Source: Paraburkholderia tropica (GTDB taxonomy: Bacteria > Pseudomonadota > Gammaproteobacteria > Burkholderiales > Burkholderiaceae). Taken from it: 64,000 nucleotides of DNA. The stretch lies in contig NZ_CAJZAR010000002.1 of assembly GCF_914484835.1 (NCBI RefSeq), positions 62,405 through 126,404 on the forward strand. Reading direction: 5' to 3'. The translations under genes and the position numbers were made by a program. Below the pieces are notes generated by a model. That model saw only the letters and a list, made by a program, of their open reading frames with translations. It was not told where the DNA came from and made no database searches. Below are positions 1 through 12,236 of this stretch, in pieces (position 1 is the stretch's first letter; each line of letters opens with the position of its first letter).

Positions 1-807
1 GGTCAGCGCCAGTGCGAAGTAGTGCAGCGTCGGGCCGCCGAAGAAGAACATCGACAGCACCATCATTTCCGTACAGCCGTGGGTGATGATGGTTCGCGAC
101 ATCGTGCTCGTGATCGCGTGGTTGATGACCTGCACGACGCTCATCTTGCGTTCGCGGCGGAAGGTCTCGCGAATCCGGTCGAAGATAACGACCGATTCGT
201 TCACCGAATAACCGAGCACCGCGAGCACCGCCGCGAGCACGGAGAGCGAGAACTCCCACTGGAAGAACGCGAAGAAGCCGAGAATGATCACCACGTCGTG
301 CAGGTTGGCGATCACGCCGGCCACGGCGTATTTCCACTCGAAGCGGAACGACAGATAGATGATGATGCCGGCGACCACGCACGCGAGCGCGAGCAGGCCG
401 TCGGTGGCGAGTTCCTTGCCCACCTGCGGACCGACGAATTCCACACGCTGCAGCAGCACTTGCGGATTGTCGGCCTTGAGCGTGTTCATCACCTGGTCGC
501 TTTGCTGCGCCGAGGAGAGGCCCTGCTTGATCGGCAGGCGGATCAGCACGTCGCGCGAGGTGCCGAAGTTCTGCACCTGGGCGTCGCCGTAACCGATCTT
601 GCCGAGCGAGTCACGCAGCGGTTCGAGCGGCACCGCCTGCGGGTACTGCACTTCGATGACCGTGCCGCCCGTGAATTCGATCGACAGATGCAGGCCGCGG
701 TGGAACAGGAAGAACACCGCCGCGATGAACGTAATGAAGGAGATCGCGTTGAAGATCAACGCGTGCTTCATGAACGGGATGTCTTTGCGGATGCGGAAAA
801 ATTCCAT
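1..807 (-). CDS. secF: SecF, protein translocase subunit (partial, 3' end outside window)
   Basis: SecF is an inner-membrane RND-type accessory subunit that works with SecD and YajC on the SecYEG channel and uses the proton-motive force to help proteins leave the channel on the periplasmic side. The ATG is at 805-807. The N-terminus (MEFFRIRKD) leads into a first membrane segment, followed by the periplasmic P1-head motif IEFTGG. A total of 269 codons is visible, against roughly 310-320 residues for the family, so only the C-terminal end is missing. It lies 15 bp downstream of secD on the same strand, which indicates one operon. Confidence 0.95.
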   Translation of the reverse strand, partial: MEFFRIRKDIPFMKHALIFNAISFITFIAAVFFLFHRGLHLSIEFTGGTVIEVQYPQAVPLEPLRDSLGKIGYGDAQVQNFGTSRDVLIRLPIKQGLSSAQQSDQVMNTLKADNPQVLLQRVEFVGPQVGKELATDGLLALACVVAGIIIYLSFRFEWKYAVAGVIANLHDVVIILGFFAFFQWEFSLSVLAAVLAVLGYSVNESVVIFDRIRETFRRERKMSVVQVINHAITSTMSRTIITHGCTEMMVLSMFFFGGPTLHYFALALT

Positions 808-822
808 TTTCTAGTCTCCGTA

Positions 823-2880
823 TCAGCGGGGCGAGCCGGTGTTGTCCGGGCCGTTCGCGCCGTTGCGGCGGCGCACCGTGGGCTTGGCGCGCGCGCTGCC
901 CTTCGCGCCGGCCTTGGCCGGTTCGCGTTTGGTGGCGTTCGCGGCGTTGCTGGCGAGGGCACGGCCCGTGTCGGTGTCGGTGTCCGCGTCGGAGAGCGCG
1001 GGCGCGCCCGCCGTCTCGGGTTCGGGACGCCAGACCTGACCCACGGCCAGCGACTTCAGCTTCTTCTTGCCGCCGTACCAGAGGTTCACGAGACCGCGCG
1101 AGAAGAACACGGCCGAGAACATCGAGGTCAGGATGCCGATACAGTGCACGATCGCGAAGCCGCGCACCGGGCCCGAACCGAACGCGAGCAGCGCGAGACC
1201 GGCGATCAGCGTGGTGACGTTCGAGTCGAGAATCGTCGCCCAGGCGTGCGCATAGCCGTTCTGGATAGCCAGTTGCGGCGGCGCGCCGTTGCGCAGTTCT
1301 TCACGCACGCGCTCGTTGATCAGCACGTTCGCGTCGATCGCCATACCGAGCGCGAGCGCGATAGCGGCAATACCCGGCAGCGTGAGCGTGGCCTGCATCA
1401 TCGAGAGCACGGCCACCAGCAGCAGCAGGTTGACCGAGAGGCCGATCATGGAGATCATGCCGAACAGCATGTAGTACGCGATCATGAACACGGCGATCGC
1501 GGCAAAGCCGTAGACCACCGAGTCGAAGCCCTTGCGGATGTTGTCCGCGCCGAGGCTCGGACCGACCGTGCGTTCTTCGATGATGTCCATCGGCGCCGCG
1601 AGCGAACCGGCGCGCAGCAGCAGCGCGAGGTCGGCGGCGGCTTGCGGCGTGGGCTGGCCCGTGATCTGGAAGCGGTCGCCCAGTTCCGACTGGATCGTGG
1701 CCACCGTCAGCACTTCGCCCTTGCCCTTTTCGAACAGCACCATCGCCATCGGCTTGCCGATGTTGTCGCGCGAAACGCTGCGCACCGCGCGGCCGCCCGC
1801 CGAGTCGAGACGGATGTTGACCGACGGACGCTGATGTTCGTCGAAGCCCGCCGACGCGTCGATGATGCGGTCGCCCGTGAAGATCACGGCCTTGCGCAGC
1901 AGCACCGGCGCGGCGTTGCCTTGCGTGAACAGCTCGTCGCCCGGCGGCACCGGGTCGCCCGGGCTCGGGTGCAGGCCGTTCGGGTCGGCGAGGCGCGCTT
2001 CGAGCGTTGCCGTGCGGCCGATGATGTCCTTCGCCTTCGCGGTGTCCTGCACGCCCGGCAGTTCGACCACGATGCGGTCGTCGCCTTGCTGCTGGATCAC
2101 GGGCTCGGACACGCCCAGTTCGTTCACGCGGTTGTGCAGCGTCTGGATGTTCTGCTTGAGCGCGGCGTCCTGCACCGCTTTCTTGACTGCCGGCGTGAAG
2201 GTGCCGACCAGCTGCACGCCGCCTTCCGGCGCGTTCTGCGTGGCCCACACGAGTTCGCCGATGCCGCCCGAACCCGACAGCACCTTGTTCGCCTGGTCGG
2301 CCACGGCCGGGTCGGCGAAATTGATCACGACGCTTTGGCCGACGCGGTTCACGCCGCCGTCGCGGATATTCTTGTCGCGCAGGAGCGTGCGGGCGTCGGA
2401 AGCGTCGGAATCGAGCTTCTTGTTCAGCGCGCCGTTCATGTCGACCTGGAGCAGGAAGTGCACGCCGCCGCGCAGGTCCAGACCGAGGTACATCGGCAGC
2501 GCGTGCAGCGCCGTCAGCCAGCGCGGCGAGGCGCTCTGCAGGTTCAGCGCGACGATGTACTGCGGATCGCTCGGGTCGGCGTTCAGCGCTTTGCTGAGCG
2601 CGTCCTTGAGGCGCAGCTGGGTGTCGGTGTCGGCCACGCGCACGCGGATGTTCGCGTTCATCGACGAATTGTCGAAGGTGACGTCGTCGGCCTTGATGTT
2701 GGCCGCGGCCACCGCGGCTTCGACCTGCGCGAGCGTGCCGGAGTCGAGTTTGACGGTGGCTTTACCGCTCGACACCTGGACCGCGGGCGCTTCGCCGAAG
2801 AAATTGGGCAATGTGTACACGAGGCCGATGACTAGCGCCACCAGCATCACGACATATTTCCAGAGGGGATAACGGTTCAT
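823..2880 (-). CDS. secD: SecD, protein translocase subunit
   Basis: SecD is the larger inner-membrane partner of SecF in Sec-dependent export. The start MNRYPLWKY at 2880 is preferred over the upstream alternative because it immediately precedes the first membrane segment (residues about 6-25). The motif DLRGGVHF follows in the N-terminal part, and a C-terminal block of membrane helices includes the family segment ALALGMAIDANVLINER. The protein is 685 residues. The last roughly 60 residues form a charged, Ala/Lys/Arg-rich tail with an Asp-Thr run (DADTDTDT) beyond the usual SecD end. The gene sits between yajC and secF, as in most proteobacteria. Confidence 0.95.
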   Translation of the reverse strand: MNRYPLWKYVVMLVALVIGLVYTLPNFFGEAPAVQVSSGKATVKLDSGTLAQVEAAVAAANIKADDVTFDNSSMNANIRVRVADTDTQLRLKDALSKALNADPSDPQYIVALNLQSASPRWLTALHALPMYLGLDLRGGVHFLLQVDMNGALNKKLDSDASDARTLLRDKNIRDGGVNRVGQSVVINFADPAVADQANKVLSGSGGIGELVWATQNAPEGGVQLVGTFTPAVKKAVQDAALKQNIQTLHNRVNELGVSEPVIQQQGDDRIVVELPGVQDTAKAKDIIGRTATLEARLADPNGLHPSPGDPVPPGDELFTQGNAAPVLLRKAVIFTGDRIIDASAGFDEHQRPSVNIRLDSAGGRAVRSVSRDNIGKPMAMVLFEKGKGEVLTVATIQSELGDRFQITGQPTPQAAADLALLLRAGSLAAPMDIIEERTVGPSLGADNIRKGFDSVVYGFAAIAVFMIAYYMLFGMISMIGLSVNLLLLVAVLSMMQATLTLPGIAAIALALGMAIDANVLINERVREELRNGAPPQLAIQNGYAHAWATILDSNVTTLIAGLALLAFGSGPVRGFAIVHCIGILTSMFSAVFFSRGLVNLWYGGKKKLKSLAVGQVWRPEPETAGAPALSDADTDTDTGRALASNAANATKREPAKAGAKGSARAKPTVRRRNGANGPDNTGSPR

Positions 2881-3066
2881 TGGTTGGCCCAACGGGGGAG
2901 GGGAATTGCCATCTCGATGCGCGCGCGTCCGGCAAGGCCCGCTTGCCGCCCCGTGCGAGGCGCTTCAGTGCGCCTCAGGGTGATGCAGGGGGCCGGGCCG
3001 GACGCGCCGGGCCGCGGACTCAGCCGCGGCCTGAAGTGATCGACGAGGTGATCGATCGTCTCGCGC

Positions 3067-3396
3067 TTACAGCGACTTGATCGTGCCCTTCGGCAGGATG
3101 GTCGTTACCGACGACTTCTGCACGGTGACTTCCGTGCCGTCGGAGATTTCGACGCCAACGTAGGCTTCGCTGACTTTGGTGACCTTGCCGACGATACCGC
3201 CGCTGATGATGACTTCGTCGCCCTTGGCCATGGCGGCGAGCATGTTGCGGTGTTCCTTCTGGCGCTTCATCTGCGGACGGATCATGATGAAGTACAGCAC
3301 GGCGAACATCAGAATCAGCGGCAGGAAGCTCATCAGGCTCGATTCTGCGCCGCCAGCTGCGGAGCCTTGGGCGAAGGCATTGGAAATGAACGACAC
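3067..3396 (-). CDS. yajC: YajC, preprotein translocase accessory subunit
   Basis: This small single-pass inner-membrane protein associates with SecDF. It has 109 residues, a hydrophobic segment (residues about 22-42, ending in YFIMIRPQ) and then a basic stretch (MKRQKEH) and a soluble KOW-like tail. The start codon is GTG at 3394-3396, with GGAGAG seven bases upstream. It is separated from secD by about 186 bp and lies downstream of tgt, the standard queA-tgt-yajC-secD-secF order. The hairpin at 3442-3472 between tgt and yajC suggests that yajC-secDF may also have its own promoter. Confidence 0.93.
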   Translation of the reverse strand: MSFISNAFAQGSAAGGAESSLMSFLPLILMFAVLYFIMIRPQMKRQKEHRNMLAAMAKGDEVIISGGIVGKVTKVSEAYVGVEISDGTEVTVQKSSVTTILPKGTIKSL

Positions 3397-3734
3397 GTTG
3401 GTCTCTCCGTTTATACGATCACTACGATCAAAGGTACGATCAAAAAGCGAGCCGGTTATTCTACCACCGGCTTAATACGCGACGACGACGCCAAATGGGC
3501 TTTGCGATCAAGCTGTTAACACCTGGTGCTCACCTGGTTGATACCTGGTTGCCTCGTTGCGCGAAGCATGTGTTGCAGAGGTGTTGCAGCCCGATCGGCG
3601 ATTCGCCCGGCTCGGCGCCGATGTCGCGAAAGGCAATTGTAAAGTCTGAGGGCGCTTGCCGTCGCGCGCGATCGGAATCCTTCTAAAGCGCGCTCGGGCT
3701 GGGCAATCCTGGTCAAAGCGGGTTGAATCCCGCG
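3397..3734. other. Intergenic region between yajC and tgt
   Basis: No gene is recognised. It holds the hairpin at 3442-3472, three close copies of TACGATCA (about 3412-3441), and three copies of an ACCTGGT motif (about 3529-3551). A yajC promoter is likely here, but no convincing -35/-10 pair was found. Confidence 0.4.
3442..3472 (-). terminator. Rho-independent terminator after tgt
   Basis: Reading the minus strand, the arms AGCCGGT and ACCGGCT surround a short loop and are followed by CGC and five T residues. It lies about 260 bp past the tgt stop codon and just upstream of yajC, so it probably ends or attenuates the queA-tgt transcript. Confidence 0.5.
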
Positions 3735-6133
<2,399 letters not shown>

Positions 6134-6439
6134 GCGGCCTGATGAAACGGAAATGCGCCAAACGGCACTGCGCCGACGATGCGGCGCGCGGCGGTGAAAA
6201 GCGGTTGTTGCTGCGGTCTTTGCCGCGCCCAAGGCGCGCTGGGGACGCACTCAGGACACCCTCGGGACGCCCTCAGGACGTACACTCGCGCCCCAAAAAA
6301 GCGCCCGTACTGTCGGCCCGCGCGCGTTGAAACGCTATGATTGCGGGGGTGCGCTCGACGAGGCGGCCTGCACGGCAGGCGGTCGCGCCGATGCGCCGCG
6401 CCTGACCGGAAAGCCGATATTGTACTTGCGAAGCCGCCC
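6134..6439. other. Divergent intergenic region queA/recG with short repeats
   Basis: It should contain the promoters of both divergent genes. An 11-bp unit (consensus CCTCAGGACGC) is repeated three times at 6249-6281. No clear -35/-10 pair could be assigned. Confidence 0.4.
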
Positions 6440-8770
6440 ATGCCCTCGTCCGTTAGCCGAATGATGTCCGAAGCCGAATCCGCGAGCGTCCCGCACGACG
6501 ACACGCGTGCGGACGCGCGCGACGAGGCGGCGGACGCGCCCGCGCCGCGCAAACGCGCGGCCGCAAAGAAAAGCGCCGCGAAAAATGCGCCAGCCGCTGA
6601 AGAAAATGGCGCGGAAAAAGCCGCTGGAAAAGCCGCTGGAAAAGCCGCGTCGAAAGCGGCAGCCAAAGACGCAGCGAAAGACAAACCCAAGCTCGCCAAA
6701 ACCGCCGACAAGCTCGCCAAACTCGGCCTGCGCAGCGACATCGACCTCGTGCTGCATCTGCCGATGCGCTACGAGGACGAAACCACGCTCACGCCCATCG
6801 GCGAACTGCTGCCAGGCGGCGTCTCGCAGACCGAAGGCGTGGTGTTCGACAACGAAGTCGCGTATCGCCCGCGCCGCCAGCTGGTCGTCAAACTGCGCGA
6901 CCACAACGGCGACGAACTGCATCTGCGCTTCCTGAACTTCTACGGCTCGCAGGTCACGCAGATGGCGGTCGGCAAGCGCCTGCGCGTGCGCGGCGACGTG
7001 CGCGGCGGCTTCTTCGGCATGGAGATGGTGCACCCGGCCGTGAAGGTCGTGGAAGGCGACGCGCCGCTGCCGCAGGCGCTCACGCCGGTCTATCCGTCGA
7101 CGGCGGGCGTGAGCCAGGCGTATCTGCGCAAGGCCATCGACAACGCGCTGTCGCGCGCGCATCTGCCCGAACTGCTGCCGGAATCCGTCGCGCGCGAATT
7201 CATGGCGCCGCTCGATCTGCCCGGTCTAATGGACGCGGTGAAGACGCTGCACCATCCGCCCATCAACGCCGACGAACACGCGCTGATCGACGGCACGCAT
7301 CCCGCCTGGACGCGCATCAAGTTCGACGAACTGCTCGCGCAGCAGCTCTCGCTCAAGCGCGCGCACGAGGAGCGCCGCACGCGCGCCGCGCCCGCGATGC
7401 CGCGCCACGTCGCGGGCCGCAACAGCGAGACCACGCTGCTCGCGCGGCTGCGCGAACAACTGCCGTTCACGCTGACGAACGCGCAGGAGCGCGTGGTCGG
7501 CGAGATCGCGCACGATCTGGAACAGCCGCATCCGATGCAGCGTCTGCTGCAAGGCGACGTGGGCGCGGGCAAGACCGTGGTCGCGGCGCTCGCGGCCGCG
7601 CAGGCCATCGACGCCGGTTATCAGGCCGCGCTGATGGCGCCCACCGAAATTCTCGCGGAGCAGCACGCGCGCAAGCTGCGCGGCTGGCTCGAACCGCTCG
7701 GCGTGCAGGTGGCCTGGCTCTCGGGCAGCCTCAAGGCGAAGGAAAAGCGCGCCGCGCTCGAAGCCGCCGCGCTCGGCACCGCGCAGCTCGTGATCGGCAC
7801 GCACGCGATCATTCAGGACGCCGTGGAATTCGCGCGGCTCGGTCTCGTGATCGTCGACGAACAGCATCGCTTCGGCGTGGAGCAGCGCCTCGCGCTGCGC
7901 GCGAAGGCGCAGAACGCGAAGTCGCCGGACGACGCGAAACGCGAGTTCCAGCCGCATCAGCTGATGATGACCGCGACGCCGATCCCGCGCACGCTCGCGA
8001 TGACCTATTACGCCGACCTCGACGTCTCCACCATCGACGAACTGCCGCCCGGCCGCACGCCCATTCTCACCAAGCTCGTCTCCGACGCGCGCCGCGAGGA
8101 AGTGATCGCGCGCGTGCGCGCGGCGGCGCTCACGGGGCGTCAGGTGTACTGGGTCTGTCCGCTGATCGAGGAAAGCGAGACGCTGCAGTTGCAGACCGCC
8201 GTGGAGACTTACGAGACGCTCGTGGCCGCGCTGCCCGAACTCACGGTCGGGCTCGTGCACGGGCGGCTGGCGTCGGCGGACAAGGCGGCGGTCATGGATG
8301 GCTTTTCGCGCAACGAAGTGCAACTGCTGGTCGCCACGACGGTGATCGAAGTGGGCGTGGACGTGCCCAACGCCTCGCTGATGGTGATCGAGCACGCCGA
8401 GCGCTTCGGCCTCGCGCAGCTGCACCAGTTGCGCGGGCGGGTGGGGCGCGGCACGGCGGCCTCGGTCTGCGTGCTGCTGTACACCGGGCCGCTGTCGCCC
8501 ACGGGCCGCGCGCGCCTGCAAACCATGCGCGAAACCACCGACGGCTTCGAGATCGCGCGCCGCGACCTCGAAATTCGCGGCCCCGGCGAGTTCCTCGGTG
8601 CGCGTCAGTCGGGCGCGGCCATGCTGCGCTTCGCCAATCTCGAAACCGACACCTGGCTGATCGACCCGGCCCGCGACGCGGCCGAACGCCTGCTGCACGA
8701 GCATCCGCATGTGGTCACGCAGCATCTGAACTGCTGGCTGGGCGCGCGCGAGCAGTATCTGAAGGCCTGA
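6440..8770 (+). CDS. recG: ATP-dependent DNA helicase RecG
   Basis: RecG is a superfamily-2 helicase that regresses stalled replication forks and processes recombination and R-loop structures. The protein is 776 residues, against about 690 in E. coli. The extra length is an N-terminal Ala/Lys-rich segment (residues about 30-90) that is partly made of a 12-bp DNA repeat. The wedge/OB region follows, then Walker A GDVGAGKT (about residue 373), the DEQH box (about 472), and the C-terminal motif QLRGRVGRG. The ATG at 6440 was chosen; ATG codons at 6461 and 6464 are alternatives. The gene is followed by oxyR, a common Burkholderia neighbour. Confidence 0.95.
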   Translation: MPSSVSRMMSEAESASVPHDDTRADARDEAADAPAPRKRAAAKKSAAKNAPAAEENGAEKAAGKAAGKAASKAAAKDAAKDKPKLAKTADKLAKLGLRSDIDLVLHLPMRYEDETTLTPIGELLPGGVSQTEGVVFDNEVAYRPRRQLVVKLRDHNGDELHLRFLNFYGSQVTQMAVGKRLRVRGDVRGGFFGMEMVHPAVKVVEGDAPLPQALTPVYPSTAGVSQAYLRKAIDNALSRAHLPELLPESVAREFMAPLDLPGLMDAVKTLHHPPINADEHALIDGTHPAWTRIKFDELLAQQLSLKRAHEERRTRAAPAMPRHVAGRNSETTLLARLREQLPFTLTNAQERVVGEIAHDLEQPHPMQRLLQGDVGAGKTVVAALAAAQAIDAGYQAALMAPTEILAEQHARKLRGWLEPLGVQVAWLSGSLKAKEKRAALEAAALGTAQLVIGTHAIIQDAVEFARLGLVIVDEQHRFGVEQRLALRAKAQNAKSPDDAKREFQPHQLMMTATPIPRTLAMTYYADLDVSTIDELPPGRTPILTKLVSDARREEVIARVRAAALTGRQVYWVCPLIEESETLQLQTAVETYETLVAALPELTVGLVHGRLASADKAAVMDGFSRNEVQLLVATTVIEVGVDVPNASLMVIEHAERFGLAQLHQLRGRVGRGTAASVCVLLYTGPLSPTGRARLQTMRETTDGFEIARRDLEIRGPGEFLGARQSGAAMLRFANLETDTWLIDPARDAAERLLHEHPHVVTQHLNCWLGAREQYLKA
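6615..6650 (+). repeat. 12-bp tandem repeat inside recG
   Basis: There are three units of AAAAGCCGCTGG, the last one diverged. In the recG frame they encode the Gly-Lys-Ala-Ala rich part of the N-terminal extension. Confidence 0.6.
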
Positions 8771-8883
8771 TCCGAAGGCGTCAACAGTTCATTTCTTCAA
8801 CTAACGGCACGCTTGCGGAACCTGCGGGCGTTCTCGCCGTCTGACCCTGTTCGTGATCCCGCCCCGCATAGGGGCGTTGATTA

Positions 8884-8912
8884 TTGGCGAATCGCCGCCA
8901 TAGGTGTATAAG
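8884..8912 (+). promoter_or_regulatory. Candidate oxyR promoter
   Basis: A TTGGCG -35 box (8884-8889) is separated by 17 bp from TATAAG (8907-8912), ending about 40 bp before the oxyR ATG. ATAG (8900-8903) and CTAT (8919-8922) half-sites flank the -10 box, which would fit autoregulation. Their spacing does not match the standard OxyR tetramer motif, so operator identity is only suggested. Confidence 0.45.
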
Positions 8913-8952
8913 TACAAACTATTGATTCACCCTTTTTGATTGGTCCCTAGAA

Positions 8953-9912
8953 ATGACGCTCACTGAATTGAAATACATCGTCGCGGTTGCTCGTGAGCGC
9001 CACTTCGGACGGGCCGCGGAAGCGTGCTTCGTGAGCCAGCCTACGCTGTCGGTCGCGATCAAGAAGCTCGAAGACGAACTCAACGTGCAGATTTTCGAGC
9101 GCGGCACGAGCGAAGTGAGCGTCACGCCGATCGGCGAACAGATCGTCACGCAGGCGCAGCGCGTGCTGGAGCAGACGCTCGCCATCAAGGAAATCGCCAA
9201 GCAGGGCAAGGACCCGCTGATCGGGCCGCTGCGCCTCGGCGTGATCTACACGATCGGGCCGTACTTGCTGCCCACGCTCGTCAAGCAGATGATCAAGCGC
9301 GTCCCGCAGATGCCGCTGATGCTCCAGGAGAACTACACGCTCAAGCTGATCGAGCTGCTCAAGCAGGGCGAGATCGACGTGGCCATCATGGCGCTGCCGT
9401 TCCCGGAAACGGGCCTTACGCTGCGTCCGCTCTACGACGAGCCGTTCGTCGTCGCGCTGCCGTCGGGCCATGCGTGGGAAAAGCGCCCGAAGATCGACCC
9501 GGACGATCTCAAGCAGGAAACCATGCTGCTGCTCGGCAGCGGCCATTGCTTCCGCGACCACGTGCTGGGCGTGTGCCCGGAACTGATGCGCTTCTCGCAG
9601 AACGCGGACGGCATCCAGAAAACCTTCGAGGGCTCGTCGCTGGAGACGATTCGCCATATGGTCGCGAGCGGCGTCGGCATCACGGTGCTGCCGCGCATGT
9701 CGGTGACCGAGGTCAAGCCGCATGCGGGCGGCGTGGATTCGGGCCTGCTCTCGTATGTGCCGTTCGACGAACCCGTGCCCGATCGCCGCGTCGTGCTCGC
9801 GTGGCGCAAGAGCTTCACGCGCATGCCCGCGATCGAGGCGATTGTCGATGCGATTCACGCCTGCGAACTGCCCGGCGTGAAGAAGATCGAGACGCCGGTC
9901 GAGACGGTCTGA
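8953..9912 (+). CDS. oxyR: Hydrogen peroxide-responsive LysR-type regulator OxyR
   Basis: OxyR is a LysR-family activator and repressor that senses hydrogen peroxide by forming a disulfide. It has 319 residues: an N-terminal winged helix-turn-helix (residues about 1-60) and a LysR substrate domain. The two redox cysteines fall exactly at Cys199 and Cys208 in the segment GHCFRDHVLGVC, the same numbering as E. coli OxyR. Catalase and dps lie directly downstream, the classical OxyR targets. A strong terminator follows the gene, so they are separate transcripts. Confidence 0.97.
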   Translation: MTLTELKYIVAVARERHFGRAAEACFVSQPTLSVAIKKLEDELNVQIFERGTSEVSVTPIGEQIVTQAQRVLEQTLAIKEIAKQGKDPLIGPLRLGVIYTIGPYLLPTLVKQMIKRVPQMPLMLQENYTLKLIELLKQGEIDVAIMALPFPETGLTLRPLYDEPFVVALPSGHAWEKRPKIDPDDLKQETMLLLGSGHCFRDHVLGVCPELMRFSQNADGIQKTFEGSSLETIRHMVASGVGITVLPRMSVTEVKPHAGGVDSGLLSYVPFDEPVPDRRVVLAWRKSFTRMPAIEAIVDAIHACELPGVKKIETPVETV

Positions 9913-9934
9913 ACACCTTTCCTCTCAGTTGTTG

Positions 9935-9967
9935 CACCGCGCCCTGACACTGGGCGCGGTGTTTTCC
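9935..9967 (+). terminator. Terminator after oxyR
   Basis: A perfect 10-bp stem CACCGCGCCC / GGGCGCGGTG with a 7-nt loop is followed by TTTT, beginning 23 bp after the oxyR stop codon. Confidence 0.85.
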
Positions 9968-10041
9968 TTCCTGCCGCGCGGCATTCGCCTGCGTTCTTCT
10001 GCCTTCCCTCCGACGCATCTTGCGACCCCAATAAACTCAGC

Positions 10042-10091
10042 CTATTTGATAGATTAAGTAAATCAAATTATCACTATCAATAGCGTTTGAT
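10042..10091 (+). promoter_or_regulatory. AT-rich regulatory region upstream of the catalase unit
   Basis: This island of AT-rich sequence contains two small palindromes, CTAT-TTG-ATAG (10042-10052) and CTAT-CA-ATAG (10074-10083), about three helical turns apart. A wider inverted pair TTGATAG (10046-10052) and CTATCAA (10074-10080) is also present, plus a further TTTGATA (10086-10092). It precedes the small ORF and catalase. An OxyR operator is the natural candidate given the neighbour, but the half-site spacing is not canonical. Confidence 0.4.
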
Positions 10092-10136
10092 ACAGTTTCC
10101 TCAACCGATCCCCAACACGATCAACCGGAGGAAGCG

Positions 10137-10247
10137 ATGCAAAACCAGGCCAACACGACCGCTACGACCACCGCCCCGACGCGCACCGCGTCGAGCCTGC
10201 GCACCGTCGCGTTTTCGCTGCTCGTCGACCGCGCGCTGTCGGCCTGA
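10137..10247 (+). CDS. Small ORF of 36 residues upstream of catalase
   Basis: An ATG at 10137 follows a strong ribosome-binding site (GGAGGA, spacing 5) and opens a 36-codon frame ending at 10247, 90 bp before the catalase start. The peptide is Thr/Ala-rich at the N-terminus, then has a short amphipathic or hydrophobic stretch (TVAFSLLVDRAL). No family is recognised. It may be a genuine microprotein of the peroxide unit or a translated leader for katA. Support is the Shine-Dalgarno sequence and the position only. Confidence 0.45.
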   Translation: MQNQANTTATTTAPTRTASSLRTVAFSLLVDRALSA

Positions 10248-10337
10248 TCTGGCCTGATTTGGGCTTGATCGCCCGCCGCATCGCATTCCCCGCAATTGGC
10301 AGAACGCTGAAACCCCCACGAAATACAGGAGTCCAGG

Positions 10338-11783
<1,446 letters not shown>

Positions 11784-11812
11784 AGCGATAAAACAGCAGG
11801 CAAATCAGGGAG

Positions 11813-11840
11813 CCGCGGCGGGGCGCATCGACGTCCCGCC
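11813..11840 (+). terminator. Hairpin after catalase
   Basis: The inverted repeat GCGGCGGG / CCCGCCGC has a 12-nt loop and lies 30 bp after the catalase stop. No T-run follows, so it may be a transcript-stabilising hairpin rather than a terminator. Confidence 0.35.
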
Positions 11841-11883
11841 GCATCAGCTTCCGGTGGCGAGCCTCAAGCAAAGGAGCAGGATC

Positions 11884-12060
11884 ATGACCCGAACGATGAC
11901 GATGACGCTCAAGACCGTCGGCCCTGGCCGCGGCGCGGAGATGGCGCGCACGCGCGCGCAAGGCACGCAGTTCGTGCGCAACGTGGTGAGTTTTGCGATC
12001 GTGACGAGCGCGCTCGTGGCGGTCGCCGCGCAAGGCCTGGCGCATTTCGCCGCGCGCTGA
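11884..12060 (+). CDS. Small putative membrane protein, 58 residues
   Basis: The ATG at 11884 follows AAAGGAGC at good spacing. The N-terminal half is basic, and the C-terminal half has one hydrophobic segment (about residues 33-53, VVSFAIVTSALVAVAAQGLA) consistent with a single membrane helix. It sits between catalase and dps on the same strand. No family is recognised. The Shine-Dalgarno sequence, a membrane-like composition and conserved-looking context support a real gene; function is unknown. Confidence 0.55.
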   Translation: MTRTMTMTLKTVGPGRGAEMARTRAQGTQFVRNVVSFAIVTSALVAVAAQGLAHFAAR

Positions 12061-12236
12061 CGACGCCGGGAACACGCGCTGCTTGAGCCTTGTCCGACCT
12101 TGGGGCCGGATGCCCTTGGGTTTTACGCTACACTGACGCCCGATCGAGCGTTCGCGAATCGCCTGCCGTATCGACGTATCCAGGCGAGCGCGGCGTCAGC
12201 GACCGGAAGTCTCACTGCTACAAAATAGGAGTCGTC

